From the NCBI RefSeq assembly GCF_014651955.1, contig NZ_BMXW01000020.1, positions 1-64,000 of the forward strand: a DNA stretch of 64,000 nt, given 5' to 3'. Source of the stretch: Shewanella fodinae. GTDB taxonomy: Bacteria; Pseudomonadota; Gammaproteobacteria; Enterobacterales; Shewanellaceae. The position numbers and the translations under genes were made by a program. Below are positions 39,102 through 47,544 of the stretch, piece by piece. Each line of letters opens with the position of its first letter. Positions within the stretch are counted from its first letter, which is position 1. Below the pieces are notes generated by a model that saw nothing but the letters and a program-made list of their open reading frames with translations, ran no database searches and had not been told where the DNA came from.

Positions 39102-42053
39102 TCAGAATTTGGCGGTGAGGCCAATGAATAACTGACGTCCTAGCGGATCATAGCTGCCTGGGAAGGTGTTGCCGTTGCCAAAGGAACTCAACACGTTAGA
39201 GACAATCACCGGTGGATCCTTGTCCAGTAGGTTATTGATCCCTGCCCGCAACTGAATGTTGTCAGTCAAGGTCATGCTACCGGACAGATCAAAGTAGTTG
39301 TAGGCACCAATATGGTCGTTAACGTAGTAATGATCACTTCCTGCCAGGAATTCATTGTCGGTGTTGGATGAAAGATCCACGCTTCCCAGATAACGCCACA
39401 GCAATGATACTTGGGCATCGTACCAAGGTGTTGCCCAAGTCATGCGGGCATTATGGCGCCAAGTCGGGGCTGGCTGACCACATGTTGGGCCAAACAGACC
39501 TTTACAATCGTAGGTGCCAAGACCAGGTTGTGGTTCAGTCACCATCTCTTTTAACCAAGTTCCCACCAATTGGAAGTTCAACGCCCCCCATTTGCCCAGT
39601 TCATACTGGTAAGCGGCATTGATATCGATACCGGAGGTTTGCAAATAGCCGGTGTTGAGTGTGGTGGAGACTACATAACCTTCGGTCCCAAACAGCGAAC
39701 CCGCACCGCTGCGGTGGAACAGGTCACAATAGTAACTGTTACCGGTGCTGAGACACTGGTTGATAATCAAAGTTGGATCGATAGTGCCGATATAGTCTTT
39801 GACCTTGATGGTGTAATAATCCAGAGATACCGACAGATCCGGTATTGCTGTAGGGGTGAGCACGATTCCGTAAGTGTAGGTATCGGCTTGTTCCGGTTTT
39901 AGGTAGGGATTACCGCCAAACTGATAGACGCACTGATCTGCGGGGCATTCCACAATATGACCATATTGTGCTTCTGTTACGCCAGTACGAGCGCAATCTT
40001 CGAAGGTAGCCGATGGGTTGCTGCCAGCACAAGGATCGCTGCCTGAGTAGTTGGATAGGCCCTGCGAAGAGAACAGTTCGTTGACATTCGGTGCGCGGAT
40101 CGCATGGTTGTAACTGCCACGCAAACGCAGGTCATCGTTCGGAGAGTAAGTGAGCTCTACTTTATAGGTATTAGCACTGTAGCTGGTGTCATTACCTTGG
40201 TCGTCGTTATTATCGTATTTTGAGTAACGATAACCGCCAGTAACACCAAGATATTTTGCCCCTGGCGCATTTTCAATAATGGGCAGATCCAGCTCGGTAT
40301 AGCCTTCACTCACTTTAATTTCGCCGTAGGCATCATCAGAACCATTGGCTTTGGCGATGGCATCCGCATTGAATTCATAGACTTCGCGACGATGTTCGCC
40401 ACCAATCACCAATGCTGGCCCCATATCTGCCCAAGGTAGCTTAATGCCGTAATAATCGAGATCAATCTGACTAAAGCCACTGAGTACGTCCAAGGTCTGA
40501 GTGCTGTCAGTGGAGCTGGTGGTGAGAATATAGTCCAGCCCCGCATCTGAAATACCACTGTAGGCAAACACATCAATCGGCACACAGTCACTGTCTGTAC
40601 CGCTTACGACGGATTGGCACACCACATTCCCGGCATCATCTGTAACCGCCAGTAGCGCGTTGGCCGCTTTGAACTGATCAACATCGTTCATGTAACGTTC
40701 TTGGTATAGCGCCACCGTACGCAGGTAACTCACGTCATAACTGATACCATCGGTAATGTCACCTTTCAGACCAAAGTTAAAGCGATAGTCGGTATGGCGC
40801 AGATCATCGCGGCGCGGACGGGCATTGGTACCGTCGAGCCGATAGCCCACATAAGTGTCAATCACTTCACTGGTTCCCGCCGCAGAGCCGCACAACGCTG
40901 AACGTTGTTGATCGCTCATCAGTGGGTTATCGCAGTTGATGGCGAAATCGCTACCAAACCATAACGCTGAAGGAGCGACTTGGGAGAAGCTGTGATCATC
41001 CATAAACATAAAGCTGCCGTACACCTGCGTGGTGTCGGAAACATTATAGTGAGTCATCATCCCGGCAGTGTAACGGCGGTCCATACGCTGGATGTAGTTG
41101 AGCGGACTGAAGTTATACAGATAGTCATCACTGTATTGATCCCAGACTTTCTGACCATCTTTGGTGTTGTTATAAGAACCACCAGTATTGGGGCCACTCA
41201 GCACGGTGAAACGCCCCCAAGGGTTGTTGCCGGAGCCGCCGCAAGCATAGCCATTAAGCGTACTGTTGGCACTGATAGAGCAGGCAGAGTAGTCACGTTC
41301 ACTTTGTACTACTGGTTCAGTACGGCGGTAACCGGCATAAAACGTTATATTGCCTTTGTCGTCAGCAAAGTCAGTACCTGCGGCTAAGTTGAAGTCATAT
41401 TTTTCACCATCAGTGACTGAACTTGGTGCCGTTTCATAGCCATAGCTACTCACCAAGTCTCGTAAACCATCATCATTGTTATTGTGCTGATAGGTACTGG
41501 CTTGAGTGTCAAATACGATGCCGTTAAGGTCATCCTGCAGAATAAAGTTAACCACCCCGGAAATAGCATCGGAACCATAAACGGCAGAAGCACCGCCAGT
41601 GACCACATCAATGCGTTTTACCAGCGCCGAGGGGATGAAGTTCATGTCCATGGCCATGGTGGGCAATATACGTTGTCCATTGACTAGCGTCAGCACACGG
41701 TTTGAACCTAGATTACGCAAGTTGATCTGCGCTGTACCATCAGCACCGTTGGAGACGTTCTCGTTAGCGTCGGGAGTAAACTGCGGCATCTTATTGAGGA
41801 CACCTTCCACAGTCGTCGCCCCTTGGAACTTGATATCTTTCTCATCCACCGTAGAAATAGGACTGTTAGTGGCAAATTCTGCCCGCTGAATACGGGTGCC
41901 CGTCACCGTCACGGTTTCCATTTTTTTCTCTTTCTGAGTGCTGTCGCCGTTGGCATCGTCAGCTTCATCGGCATAGCTCAGAAATGGCGGTGTGGTGGTC
42001 AGCAGTAAACACACTGCCAGAGCCCTCCGTCCAATTGCTGCATCGCTCTTCAT
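39102..42053 (-). CDS. TonB-dependent outer-membrane receptor
   Basis: 983 residues from the ATG at 42053, which has a GAGGAAAG ribosome site; a GTG five codons upstream is less likely. Signal peptide (to about residue 28), TonB box-like METVTVTG, plug domain with LNLGSNRVLTLVNGQR-type segment INLRNLGSNRVLTLVNGQ and YGSDAISGVVN, then a 22-strand barrel ending in an aromatic Phe. The length and CarA-like plug are typical of receptors for peptides or glycans in Shewanella. An element like the hydroxyproline-cluster operators lies 113 bases upstream, so glycopeptide import is proposed. Confidence 0.93.
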   Translation of the reverse strand: MKSDAAIGRRALAVCLLLTTTPPFLSYADEADDANGDSTQKEKKMETVTVTGTRIQRAEFATNSPISTVDEKDIKFQGATTVEGVLNKMPQFTPDANENVSNGADGTAQINLRNLGSNRVLTLVNGQRILPTMAMDMNFIPSALVKRIDVVTGGASAVYGSDAISGVVNFILQDDLNGIVFDTQASTYQHNNNDDGLRDLVSSYGYETAPSSVTDGEKYDFNLAAGTDFADDKGNITFYAGYRRTEPVVQSERDYSACSISANSTLNGYACGGSGNNPWGRFTVLSGPNTGGSYNNTKDGQKVWDQYSDDYLYNFSPLNYIQRMDRRYTAGMMTHYNVSDTTQVYGSFMFMDDHSFSQVAPSALWFGSDFAINCDNPLMSDQQRSALCGSAAGTSEVIDTYVGYRLDGTNARPRRDDLRHTDYRFNFGLKGDITDGISYDVSYLRTVALYQERYMNDVDQFKAANALLAVTDDAGNVVCQSVVSGTDSDCVPIDVFAYSGISDAGLDYILTTSSTDSTQTLDVLSGFSQIDLDYYGIKLPWADMGPALVIGGEHRREVYEFNADAIAKANGSDDAYGEIKVSEGYTELDLPIIENAPGAKYLGVTGGYRYSKYDNNDDQGNDTSYSANTYKVELTYSPNDDLRLRGSYNHAIRAPNVNELFSSQGLSNYSGSDPCAGSNPSATFEDCARTGVTEAQYGHIVECPADQCVYQFGGNPYLKPEQADTYTYGIVLTPTAIPDLSVSLDYYTIKVKDYIGTIDPTLIINQCLSTGNSYYCDLFHRSGAGSLFGTEGYVVSTTLNTGYLQTSGIDINAAYQYELGKWGALNFQLVGTWLKEMVTEPQPGLGTYDCKGLFGPTCGQPAPTWRHNARMTWATPWYDAQVSLLWRYLGSVDLSSNTDNEFLAGSDHYYVNDHIGAYNYFDLSGSMTLTDNIQLRAGINNLLDKDPPVIVSNVLSSFGNGNTFPGSYDPLGRQLFIGLTAKF

Positions 42054-42644
42054 GGCTTTCCTCTTCACTTCATCTGTATGGGTCTTGTTGTTCTGTGGTG
42101 TTAGTTAATTCACGTTTTACTAACATGTATAATAAACACACAATCAAAATGGTATGTCAAATATATTATACGATATTCGATATATAATTTTGTAAATGCG
42201 GAGATAAGGGCGATGTTGTAATGACCTATATTTTTGGTAGTAAAGTGCGATGACTTATTGAAATTTTTAAATGTAACTAATTGTATTTGTTTATTTTTGT
42301 GTTTTTGATTGTGACTGGCGGTTGTCATCCGATGTCGCTGGGTAAGTTGATTAGGCTTGGCGTGAGTCGACGGTTACATTTTTATCGTATTAAAAAATAC
42401 TATTCAGTAGCGTTAGCGAATGGTGGAAGTAATTGCGCTGCAATAAATGAGGTTTTTTAACAAAACAGCAGTGTTGACTGATGTTGTTCTCCCACAGTAC
42501 ATGTTGCTGCCAATCAAGCGTGTATTCGTCATATTTGTTGTATCTCCGTCGGTTATTCAGCGGATTAAACCTGTTACAATGCAGCAGTTTTGTACCTGGC
42601 TGGTAGCGTGACCAGACCAGAGTTGTCCGGGTTCGGGAAGGTCT
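42054..42644. other. AT-rich divergent promoter region, receptor and membrane-protein genes
   Basis: About 590 bases without a gene. The receptor-proximal part is very AT-rich and holds the GTATAC-like element at 42159-42178. The membrane-protein promoter must lie at the right end; no clear operator was seen there. Confidence 0.45.
42159..42178. promoter_or_regulatory. TTATACGATAT element before the TonB-dependent receptor
   Basis: AAATATA-TTATAC-GATATTC. It keeps the TATACGATAT half seen at 19603 and 49334 but has T for G at the first core base. A further ATATAAT follows, making a loose larger palindrome ATTATA...TATAAT. Confidence 0.4.
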
Positions 42645-43928
42645 ATGTCAGCGCTATCGTCTCATTTGTCCCATAGCCAATTGGCTGGGTGGTTGGTACT
42701 AGCCACCTGGGGCTTGTATCTGTTGGTGTTGGCATTGGGTTGGCCGCCTTATCTGCCTGCGTTGGCATCCTGGTTGGCAATCGGTTATTGCTGGAGTGCG
42801 CTCAGCCGTTCAGCCCGTAAGCAATCCGCTATTTTGTTTGGCTTGGGCGTGTTGATGTTGGCGTGGGGCGTGCTGCATGGCGTTGGGCTGGATTTCTATA
42901 ATGCCGCGACCCGTAACCTGCCGCTGTTATCCATGTTTGTAGCAGTATCGTTTTTGGCGTTGACCAATCCAGAACAGGAAGATCAGTCACAACCAACGGG
43001 CCGTAAGGGCTTCTGGTCAACCATTCTTTCATGCCATCTTTTAGGTGCTGCGATTAACCTGTCGATTATCTTCGTGGTGGGAGATCGCTTGACGCGCAAA
43101 AATCCGCTGACCGATGAGCAAATTCGAGTGCTGATGCGCGGTTTTTGTGCCGGAGCTTATTGGTCGCCTTTCTTTGTGGCTTTTGGGGTAGCAATGACCT
43201 ATGCCCCCGGCGCACAGTGGACGTCCACATTTCTGCCGGGTCTGATAATGGCAGGGCTGATGTTTGCGCTGACTTACTTCGAAGCTAGCCGTGGCAACCT
43301 GCAGGCGTTTCGCGGTTACCCGCTGAAACGCGATAGTCTGGTTATTCCCGGGTTGCTGGCAATCGTGGTGCTGACGCTGCACAGCATGTATGAACAGACC
43401 AATATTCTAACCATTATTAGCGTTATTGCGCCGTTGGGAGCATTACTATTTTTACGTGGCAGACCCAGGCGCAAAGTGCTGGTGAACTATGTCGAGCAGC
43501 GTCTGGCAGGTGTTGCCAGCCAGTTTTCACTCTTCTTGGCGGCGGGTGTATTTTCGACCGGGGTAGCAGCCATGATTGCCTGTTATCCATCCCTATTTAG
43601 TTTCTCAGCAACGCATCTGACACCAACACTATTTTGGGGGATCAGCGCCATCATGATCCTCGCTGGACTCATAGGGGTGCATCCGGTGGTCAGCGTGTCG
43701 CTGGTGGCGCCTTTACTGATGCCGTTAGTGAGTAACATGAACCAACTGGCATTTTTGTATCTCTCCGTATGGGGTACCGCCACCGCAGTAAGTCCATTGT
43801 CAGGCGTTGGTTTGTCGATGGTGAGTCGCTATAACGCCAGTAGCCGCACTATTTTGCGGCAAAACTGGCGCTATATGTTAGCCATGTGGCTCGCCGCTGG
43901 TGGCGTCAACGCACTGTTATTTGGCTGA
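42645..43928 (+). CDS. Polytopic inner-membrane protein, probable transporter
   Basis: 427 residues with about 11-12 hydrophobic helices. The C-terminal half has helix-breaking HPVVSVSLVAPLL and WGTATAVSPLSGVGLSM, resembling the re-entrant loops of ion-transporter (IT) superfamily permeases such as NhaD, ArsB or Dcu-type carriers. I do not recognise the precise family. Divergent from the TonB-dependent receptor, so it may carry the same substrate class across the inner membrane. Confidence 0.7.
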   Translation: MSALSSHLSHSQLAGWLVLATWGLYLLVLALGWPPYLPALASWLAIGYCWSALSRSARKQSAILFGLGVLMLAWGVLHGVGLDFYNAATRNLPLLSMFVAVSFLALTNPEQEDQSQPTGRKGFWSTILSCHLLGAAINLSIIFVVGDRLTRKNPLTDEQIRVLMRGFCAGAYWSPFFVAFGVAMTYAPGAQWTSTFLPGLIMAGLMFALTYFEASRGNLQAFRGYPLKRDSLVIPGLLAIVVLTLHSMYEQTNILTIISVIAPLGALLFLRGRPRRKVLVNYVEQRLAGVASQFSLFLAAGVFSTGVAAMIACYPSLFSFSATHLTPTLFWGISAIMILAGLIGVHPVVSVSLVAPLLMPLVSNMNQLAFLYLSVWGTATAVSPLSGVGLSMVSRYNASSRTILRQNWRYMLAMWLAAGGVNALLFG

Positions 43929-44045
43929 GTTGCAATTGGGACATTTTCGCGTTAGGAGTTTCGCACTAATGAAAGCATTTCTGATTACCAAAAGTATGGA
44001 AAAGCTCGAAACCTGTGGCCAGTTTTACTTGACCACTGCAGTTCT

Positions 44046-44119
44046 AGATGAACCACCCTGTGCGGAGCCGCATACAGGGTGGTGTGTGTGGGGAGGCTAG
44101 ATACATCCAGCTACCCGAT
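44046..44119 (+). mobile_element. Relic 3' end of a group II intron (domains V and VI)
   Basis: Domain V: ACCACCCTG-TGCG, loop GAGC, CGCA-TA-CAGGGTGGT (44052-44083), a 13-bp hairpin with the characteristic two-base bulge on the 3' strand. Domain VI: GGGAGGCTAG/CCAGCTACCC (44091-44116) with an unpaired A at 44113, seven bases before an ending in AT at 44119, as expected for the branch-point. It resembles the 3' ends of known bacterial group II introns. No reverse transcriptase gene or 5' end is present; the 43-codon frame from 43969 is not convincing. It abuts the stop codon of the NB-ARC gene. Confidence 0.65.
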
Positions 44120-46440
44120 TAGCTGAGGCATTCCTCATCAATCCAGCTCTGTACTTTAAAAGCTCTTGATTTTAAATCATCGTTATCTGATTTTAGTATT
44201 TTACTAAGCGTATAATTACACTTAGTCAGTTTCTTCCGTAAGTGCCTATCTTTATGCTTATCATCTAAGCTTTGGAACTTTGACTGCATTTTTTCCAGGA
44301 AACCTATCGAATGCACAAAGTCACCAGACCTCGAGAAATCATCAGCCCGCCTATATAGAACTTGAACCTCAGTATCAACGTACATTTTAATAAGATGATC
44401 ATCTGCTGCACCAATAACCTCAGAAATCTCCGTTAGAATTTCTTGAGTTTTATCAAATTCATGCTGAAATAAGTATCCCCTAGCCAATGCTAGTGAGACC
44501 TCAGTAGAATTCACGTCCAACTTGTGGGCTTTTTCGAATTGCTCAACAGCCTCTTCGACGTTTTCTTCGGAGTGAAGAAGGAATTTACCGAACCAATAAT
44601 GCAGCTGAGAAGTGTTTGGTGCGAGAAGAATCGCAAGCTCATATTGCTCTCTAGCCTCTGAAAAATTCCCACTTATTTGATAAAAATATGCCATAAATCT
44701 AGCCACTTCAAAATAATCAGGAGCCAAGCGCTGAGCCTCTTGTAAAACCTCAAAGGCTTGATGGTGCTCGGAATTCATAATATGATTTTGAGCATCATAG
44801 AGTTTTCTAGCAATAACCCTGTCAGACTTATCTCTAAATTTAATATTTTTTGTTGAGTATTTATTGGCCGCTCTTCGACTCATCTGATCTTCAAAAATAG
44901 AGTTAAGCTTATTCCTTTTTTCTCTAATTTCCTTCTGAAAAGCTTGTGATGGTTTATGGTGCTTTCCTAGATAAGCACGAGCAAGCTCAGACAATTGGTA
45001 TGTTGTTTTGACACTAGCCCCTTTTACTACGGATGATTGCGATAACATATTTGTAGCCATAAGCTCTTGAATAGCTTTTTGCGTCTGTAAAGCTTCAAAG
45101 TCATTTAAATATGATAGTTCTGGAATATCTTTTAACCCTTGTGCACACTGCATTGAACGGGTTAGTTTTTGCGCATCAGAAGATAGATACTCATAAACGT
45201 TGGACATACAAAAATCAAGGAAATCATCAGAATTTTGAAGCACTGCTTCAGGGCTTAAACCAGTATGGACTGAACTTACAAACCATTTGATATAGCTTGG
45301 ATTTCTGTGCATTCGATTAACAAAACCACGAAGAACATTTTCCTGCAGCTTTGACAGAGTATTAACACCTCGAATTTTTGCAACCGTTCGTAATAGTTGA
45401 GAAGCATATGATTCTTCAATACCATGCAGCTTTATAGGGTATTCGTAAGCTCCAAGCCCGATTCTAGATGTGATTATAATTTTGCTACCTTGTGGCAGGG
45501 CCCCCACGAATTGACGAATGTTCTCATCCAAAATGGTTTCGAGATTATCAATGAATAGAGCTATTTTGAACGTTGATAAGTATTCTATTACTTCCTCAAG
45601 ATTGTTACTGTCAAAATTATTCCCAACAACATTCTTTCCAATTTCTTGAATTACACCAATAGAATTATCTATGGCTCCTTTAATTTCCTTTATTTCGTTT
45701 AATGTTATTTGTGTCGTTTTCGATGTAACCCAAACAACAGCATCGAAGGGAGAGTCACTATCAATTAATTCATACGCAACTTTTAGTGCCAGAGCCGATT
45801 TTCCAACCCCACCTTCACCTAGAATAGATATAACTGGAAATCCACCTAAACATAGCTGTTTAACGTGTTCTACTTCCTTATCACGACCAATTAGTCCAGT
45901 TTCATCGAAATCAGGTATTGGTAGATTGTGATTAATTGATTGGATGTCGTCGTAATTAACGATATCTAGAGAAAGCACAAAGCTTGGGTCATTATCAAGC
46001 TTATTAATAGTTTCTCTAACTCTACCCCATGAGACTGATGTTTCGGAATCTAACAGTCTTTTACAGAATTCACTTACTATAGGTAAGTCGTCAAAATTTA
46101 GAGGGCGAATGTGCATAACTCTATTTCTAATAGAAACTATATCTTCAAAACTCTTGGTTAATGTTTTAATTAGTCTTGAAATATGCTCAGGGAAGTGGGT
46201 CCTATTGGTGTTAATAGTTTGAAAAGTATCCCCAAGATCAAAATAGTCAATAATTTCATTTAGATCTAAATCACCAAATAGACTACCTATATCCTTTTCA
46301 ATTCGACTTTTAGCCCTAGAAATCAAAGCAGAATCTATGAGATCTTCATCGTCTATATGCTCTTTCACCAATAAGCGTAGATCTTCTTCTAACGCTGCAA
46401 TAAGTGCATAAATTGTCATTCTTGTAAGATTAAATGCCAT
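44119..46440 (-). CDS. HEPN / NB-ARC / TPR STAND protein, candidate antiphage effector
   Basis: 773 residues from the ATG at 46440 (GTG at 46464 possible). Domain order: helical Swt1-like HEPN domain (about 1-135) with the RNase motif R-x4-H in IRNRVMH (Arg105, His110); NB-ARC ATPase with Walker A GEGGVGKSA (208-216), Walker B IALFIDNLE (293-301) and KIIITSR sensor; winged-helix linker; C-terminal TPR repeats (about 560-710). The layout matches bacterial STAND defence proteins, where TPRs sense an invader and the HEPN cuts RNA. The gene is far more AT-rich than its neighbours and has no partner gene, pointing to horizontal gain. No exact family recognised. Confidence 0.85.
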   Translation of the reverse strand: MAFNLTRMTIYALIAALEEDLRLLVKEHIDDEDLIDSALISRAKSRIEKDIGSLFGDLDLNEIIDYFDLGDTFQTINTNRTHFPEHISRLIKTLTKSFEDIVSIRNRVMHIRPLNFDDLPIVSEFCKRLLDSETSVSWGRVRETINKLDNDPSFVLSLDIVNYDDIQSINHNLPIPDFDETGLIGRDKEVEHVKQLCLGGFPVISILGEGGVGKSALALKVAYELIDSDSPFDAVVWVTSKTTQITLNEIKEIKGAIDNSIGVIQEIGKNVVGNNFDSNNLEEVIEYLSTFKIALFIDNLETILDENIRQFVGALPQGSKIIITSRIGLGAYEYPIKLHGIEESYASQLLRTVAKIRGVNTLSKLQENVLRGFVNRMHRNPSYIKWFVSSVHTGLSPEAVLQNSDDFLDFCMSNVYEYLSSDAQKLTRSMQCAQGLKDIPELSYLNDFEALQTQKAIQELMATNMLSQSSVVKGASVKTTYQLSELARAYLGKHHKPSQAFQKEIREKRNKLNSIFEDQMSRRAANKYSTKNIKFRDKSDRVIARKLYDAQNHIMNSEHHQAFEVLQEAQRLAPDYFEVARFMAYFYQISGNFSEAREQYELAILLAPNTSQLHYWFGKFLLHSEENVEEAVEQFEKAHKLDVNSTEVSLALARGYLFQHEFDKTQEILTEISEVIGAADDHLIKMYVDTEVQVLYRRADDFSRSGDFVHSIGFLEKMQSKFQSLDDKHKDRHLRKKLTKCNYTLSKILKSDNDDLKSRAFKVQSWIDEECLS

Positions 46441-46797
46441 TCTACTCTCTCTATTCCTTGCCACAGCTAACGATCATAACGCAACTGCGCAATTTTCCGT
46501 GTCCGTTGTATTGGCTTGTTTTGTGAGTGACAGATTACATAGAAGGTGCGCATGATGATGGGCTACTTGACTTCCTTGTATCTGAACTCTCCGTATTCCG
46601 CCAATTTGTTCATCACTTGCAGTTGGCTTACGGTGGCTGCGTGCAAGCTCGCTTCACTAGCGACGCTAACATTTCAGGTGTGCCTGAAAGCAACATACTC
46701 ATTTTGCATAAACTTTGCTCCATTACCAAAGTATGGTCAATCATTGTGTTTCAGAGTTAACCCAAAATCACACTGCTGAATCGTAATGGGGCAAAAC
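46441..46797. other. Gene-poor accessory DNA upstream of the NB-ARC gene
   Basis: About 360 bases. Contains the NB-ARC promoter. Two overlapping plus-strand frames of 77 codons (46527 and 46546) encode nothing I recognise and have no ribosome site; probably remnants. Confidence 0.35.
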
Positions 46798-47142
46798 TCA
46801 GTCAAAGGGTAACTCTGTTTTTGCTGTGATGATTATTCCCGGTGATTGGTAAAAACTGCCGCCTACAACGCGATAATAGGATGCATTCATGAGTGCTTCC
46901 GCTTGCTCTGGCTTTATATGCTCACTATTTTCAGTGGGGATAATGGTTCTAAACCAACGACCAGACCCCGTAAAGGAAGGATATTCAACTCGGTAAAACA
47001 GCCAGTTTTTGGCGCAGATGGGGCATTGATAAAACCAGACATCGCCGTAACGACTATTTGTCATATCGACACCTAAAAAGACGCCTTTACGTTCACAATC
47101 CCACAGAGTTGGCTGCATACATTCACATGCTGCAATCGACAT
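46798..47142 (-). CDS. Hypothetical protein with a CPIC motif
   Basis: About 114 residues from the ATG at 47142 (a TTG at 47199 would add 19). Soluble, with an early Cys cluster AACECMQ, then WFYQCPICAKNWLFYRVEY, a possible zinc knuckle, and RWFRTIIPTE. Not recognised. Lying alone in accessory DNA, it could be an immunity or defence-associated protein, but nothing visible proves it. Confidence 0.5.
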   Translation of the reverse strand: MSIAACECMQPTLWDCERKGVFLGVDMTNSRYGDVWFYQCPICAKNWLFYRVEYPSFTGSGRWFRTIIPTENSEHIKPEQAEALMNASYYRVVGGSFYQSPGIIITAKTELPFD

Positions 47143-47544
47143 GAATTTATCCGTTGATAAGGTTCCAGTGCTGTGTAGGTACTTTGTCTCAATACCCAAA
47201 TTGGGTCAATTGTTGCGTTCAAGTGTTGGCGAGCTTATCTGTTTTATAAAAGGTTTGTTGGTGCGTCTAGCCAAATGTGCAGCTTCCGGTTGCGACATTT
47301 TATAGCGCGGTGGGGTATTCTGACGCCATGGGCGAACACCTCCTTTGCCCACTTGAGTACACTCATTCACGGCTTGATATGGAAATGAATGCTCACAACA
47401 GCGAGATAGCGCACGAGCTGCACCGCTGAGTGACATTATTTGTGAAGACCGTTAACACTATGCATTAAGCAATGTAAATCGTGGAAAACTAGGGTGAGAC
47501 ATCCATGTCCTACCGCATTGAGTTACCCGTCAACGGCTGGCTAC
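47143..47544. other. Gene-poor accessory DNA
   Basis: About 400 bases between the CPIC protein and the DUF885 peptidase. Frames on both strands are short, rich in Arg, His and Cys and lack ribosome sites. I found no inverted repeat or transposase signature that I could name. Confidence 0.35.

Noticed and set aside
43969-44100. 43-codon ORF before the NB-ARC gene as a real gene
   Set aside because: Its 3' half is the intron domain V/VI sequence; coding appearance is incidental despite an AGGAG upstream.
47206-47436. 76-codon minus-strand frame, same frame as the CPIC protein with one stop between
   Set aside because: Arg/Cys-rich with no ribosome site; joining the two by readthrough has no support.
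46465-47540. Integron attC sites or a transposase remnant in the accessory stretch
   Set aside because: No paired core sites, terminal repeats or transposase motifs could be identified.
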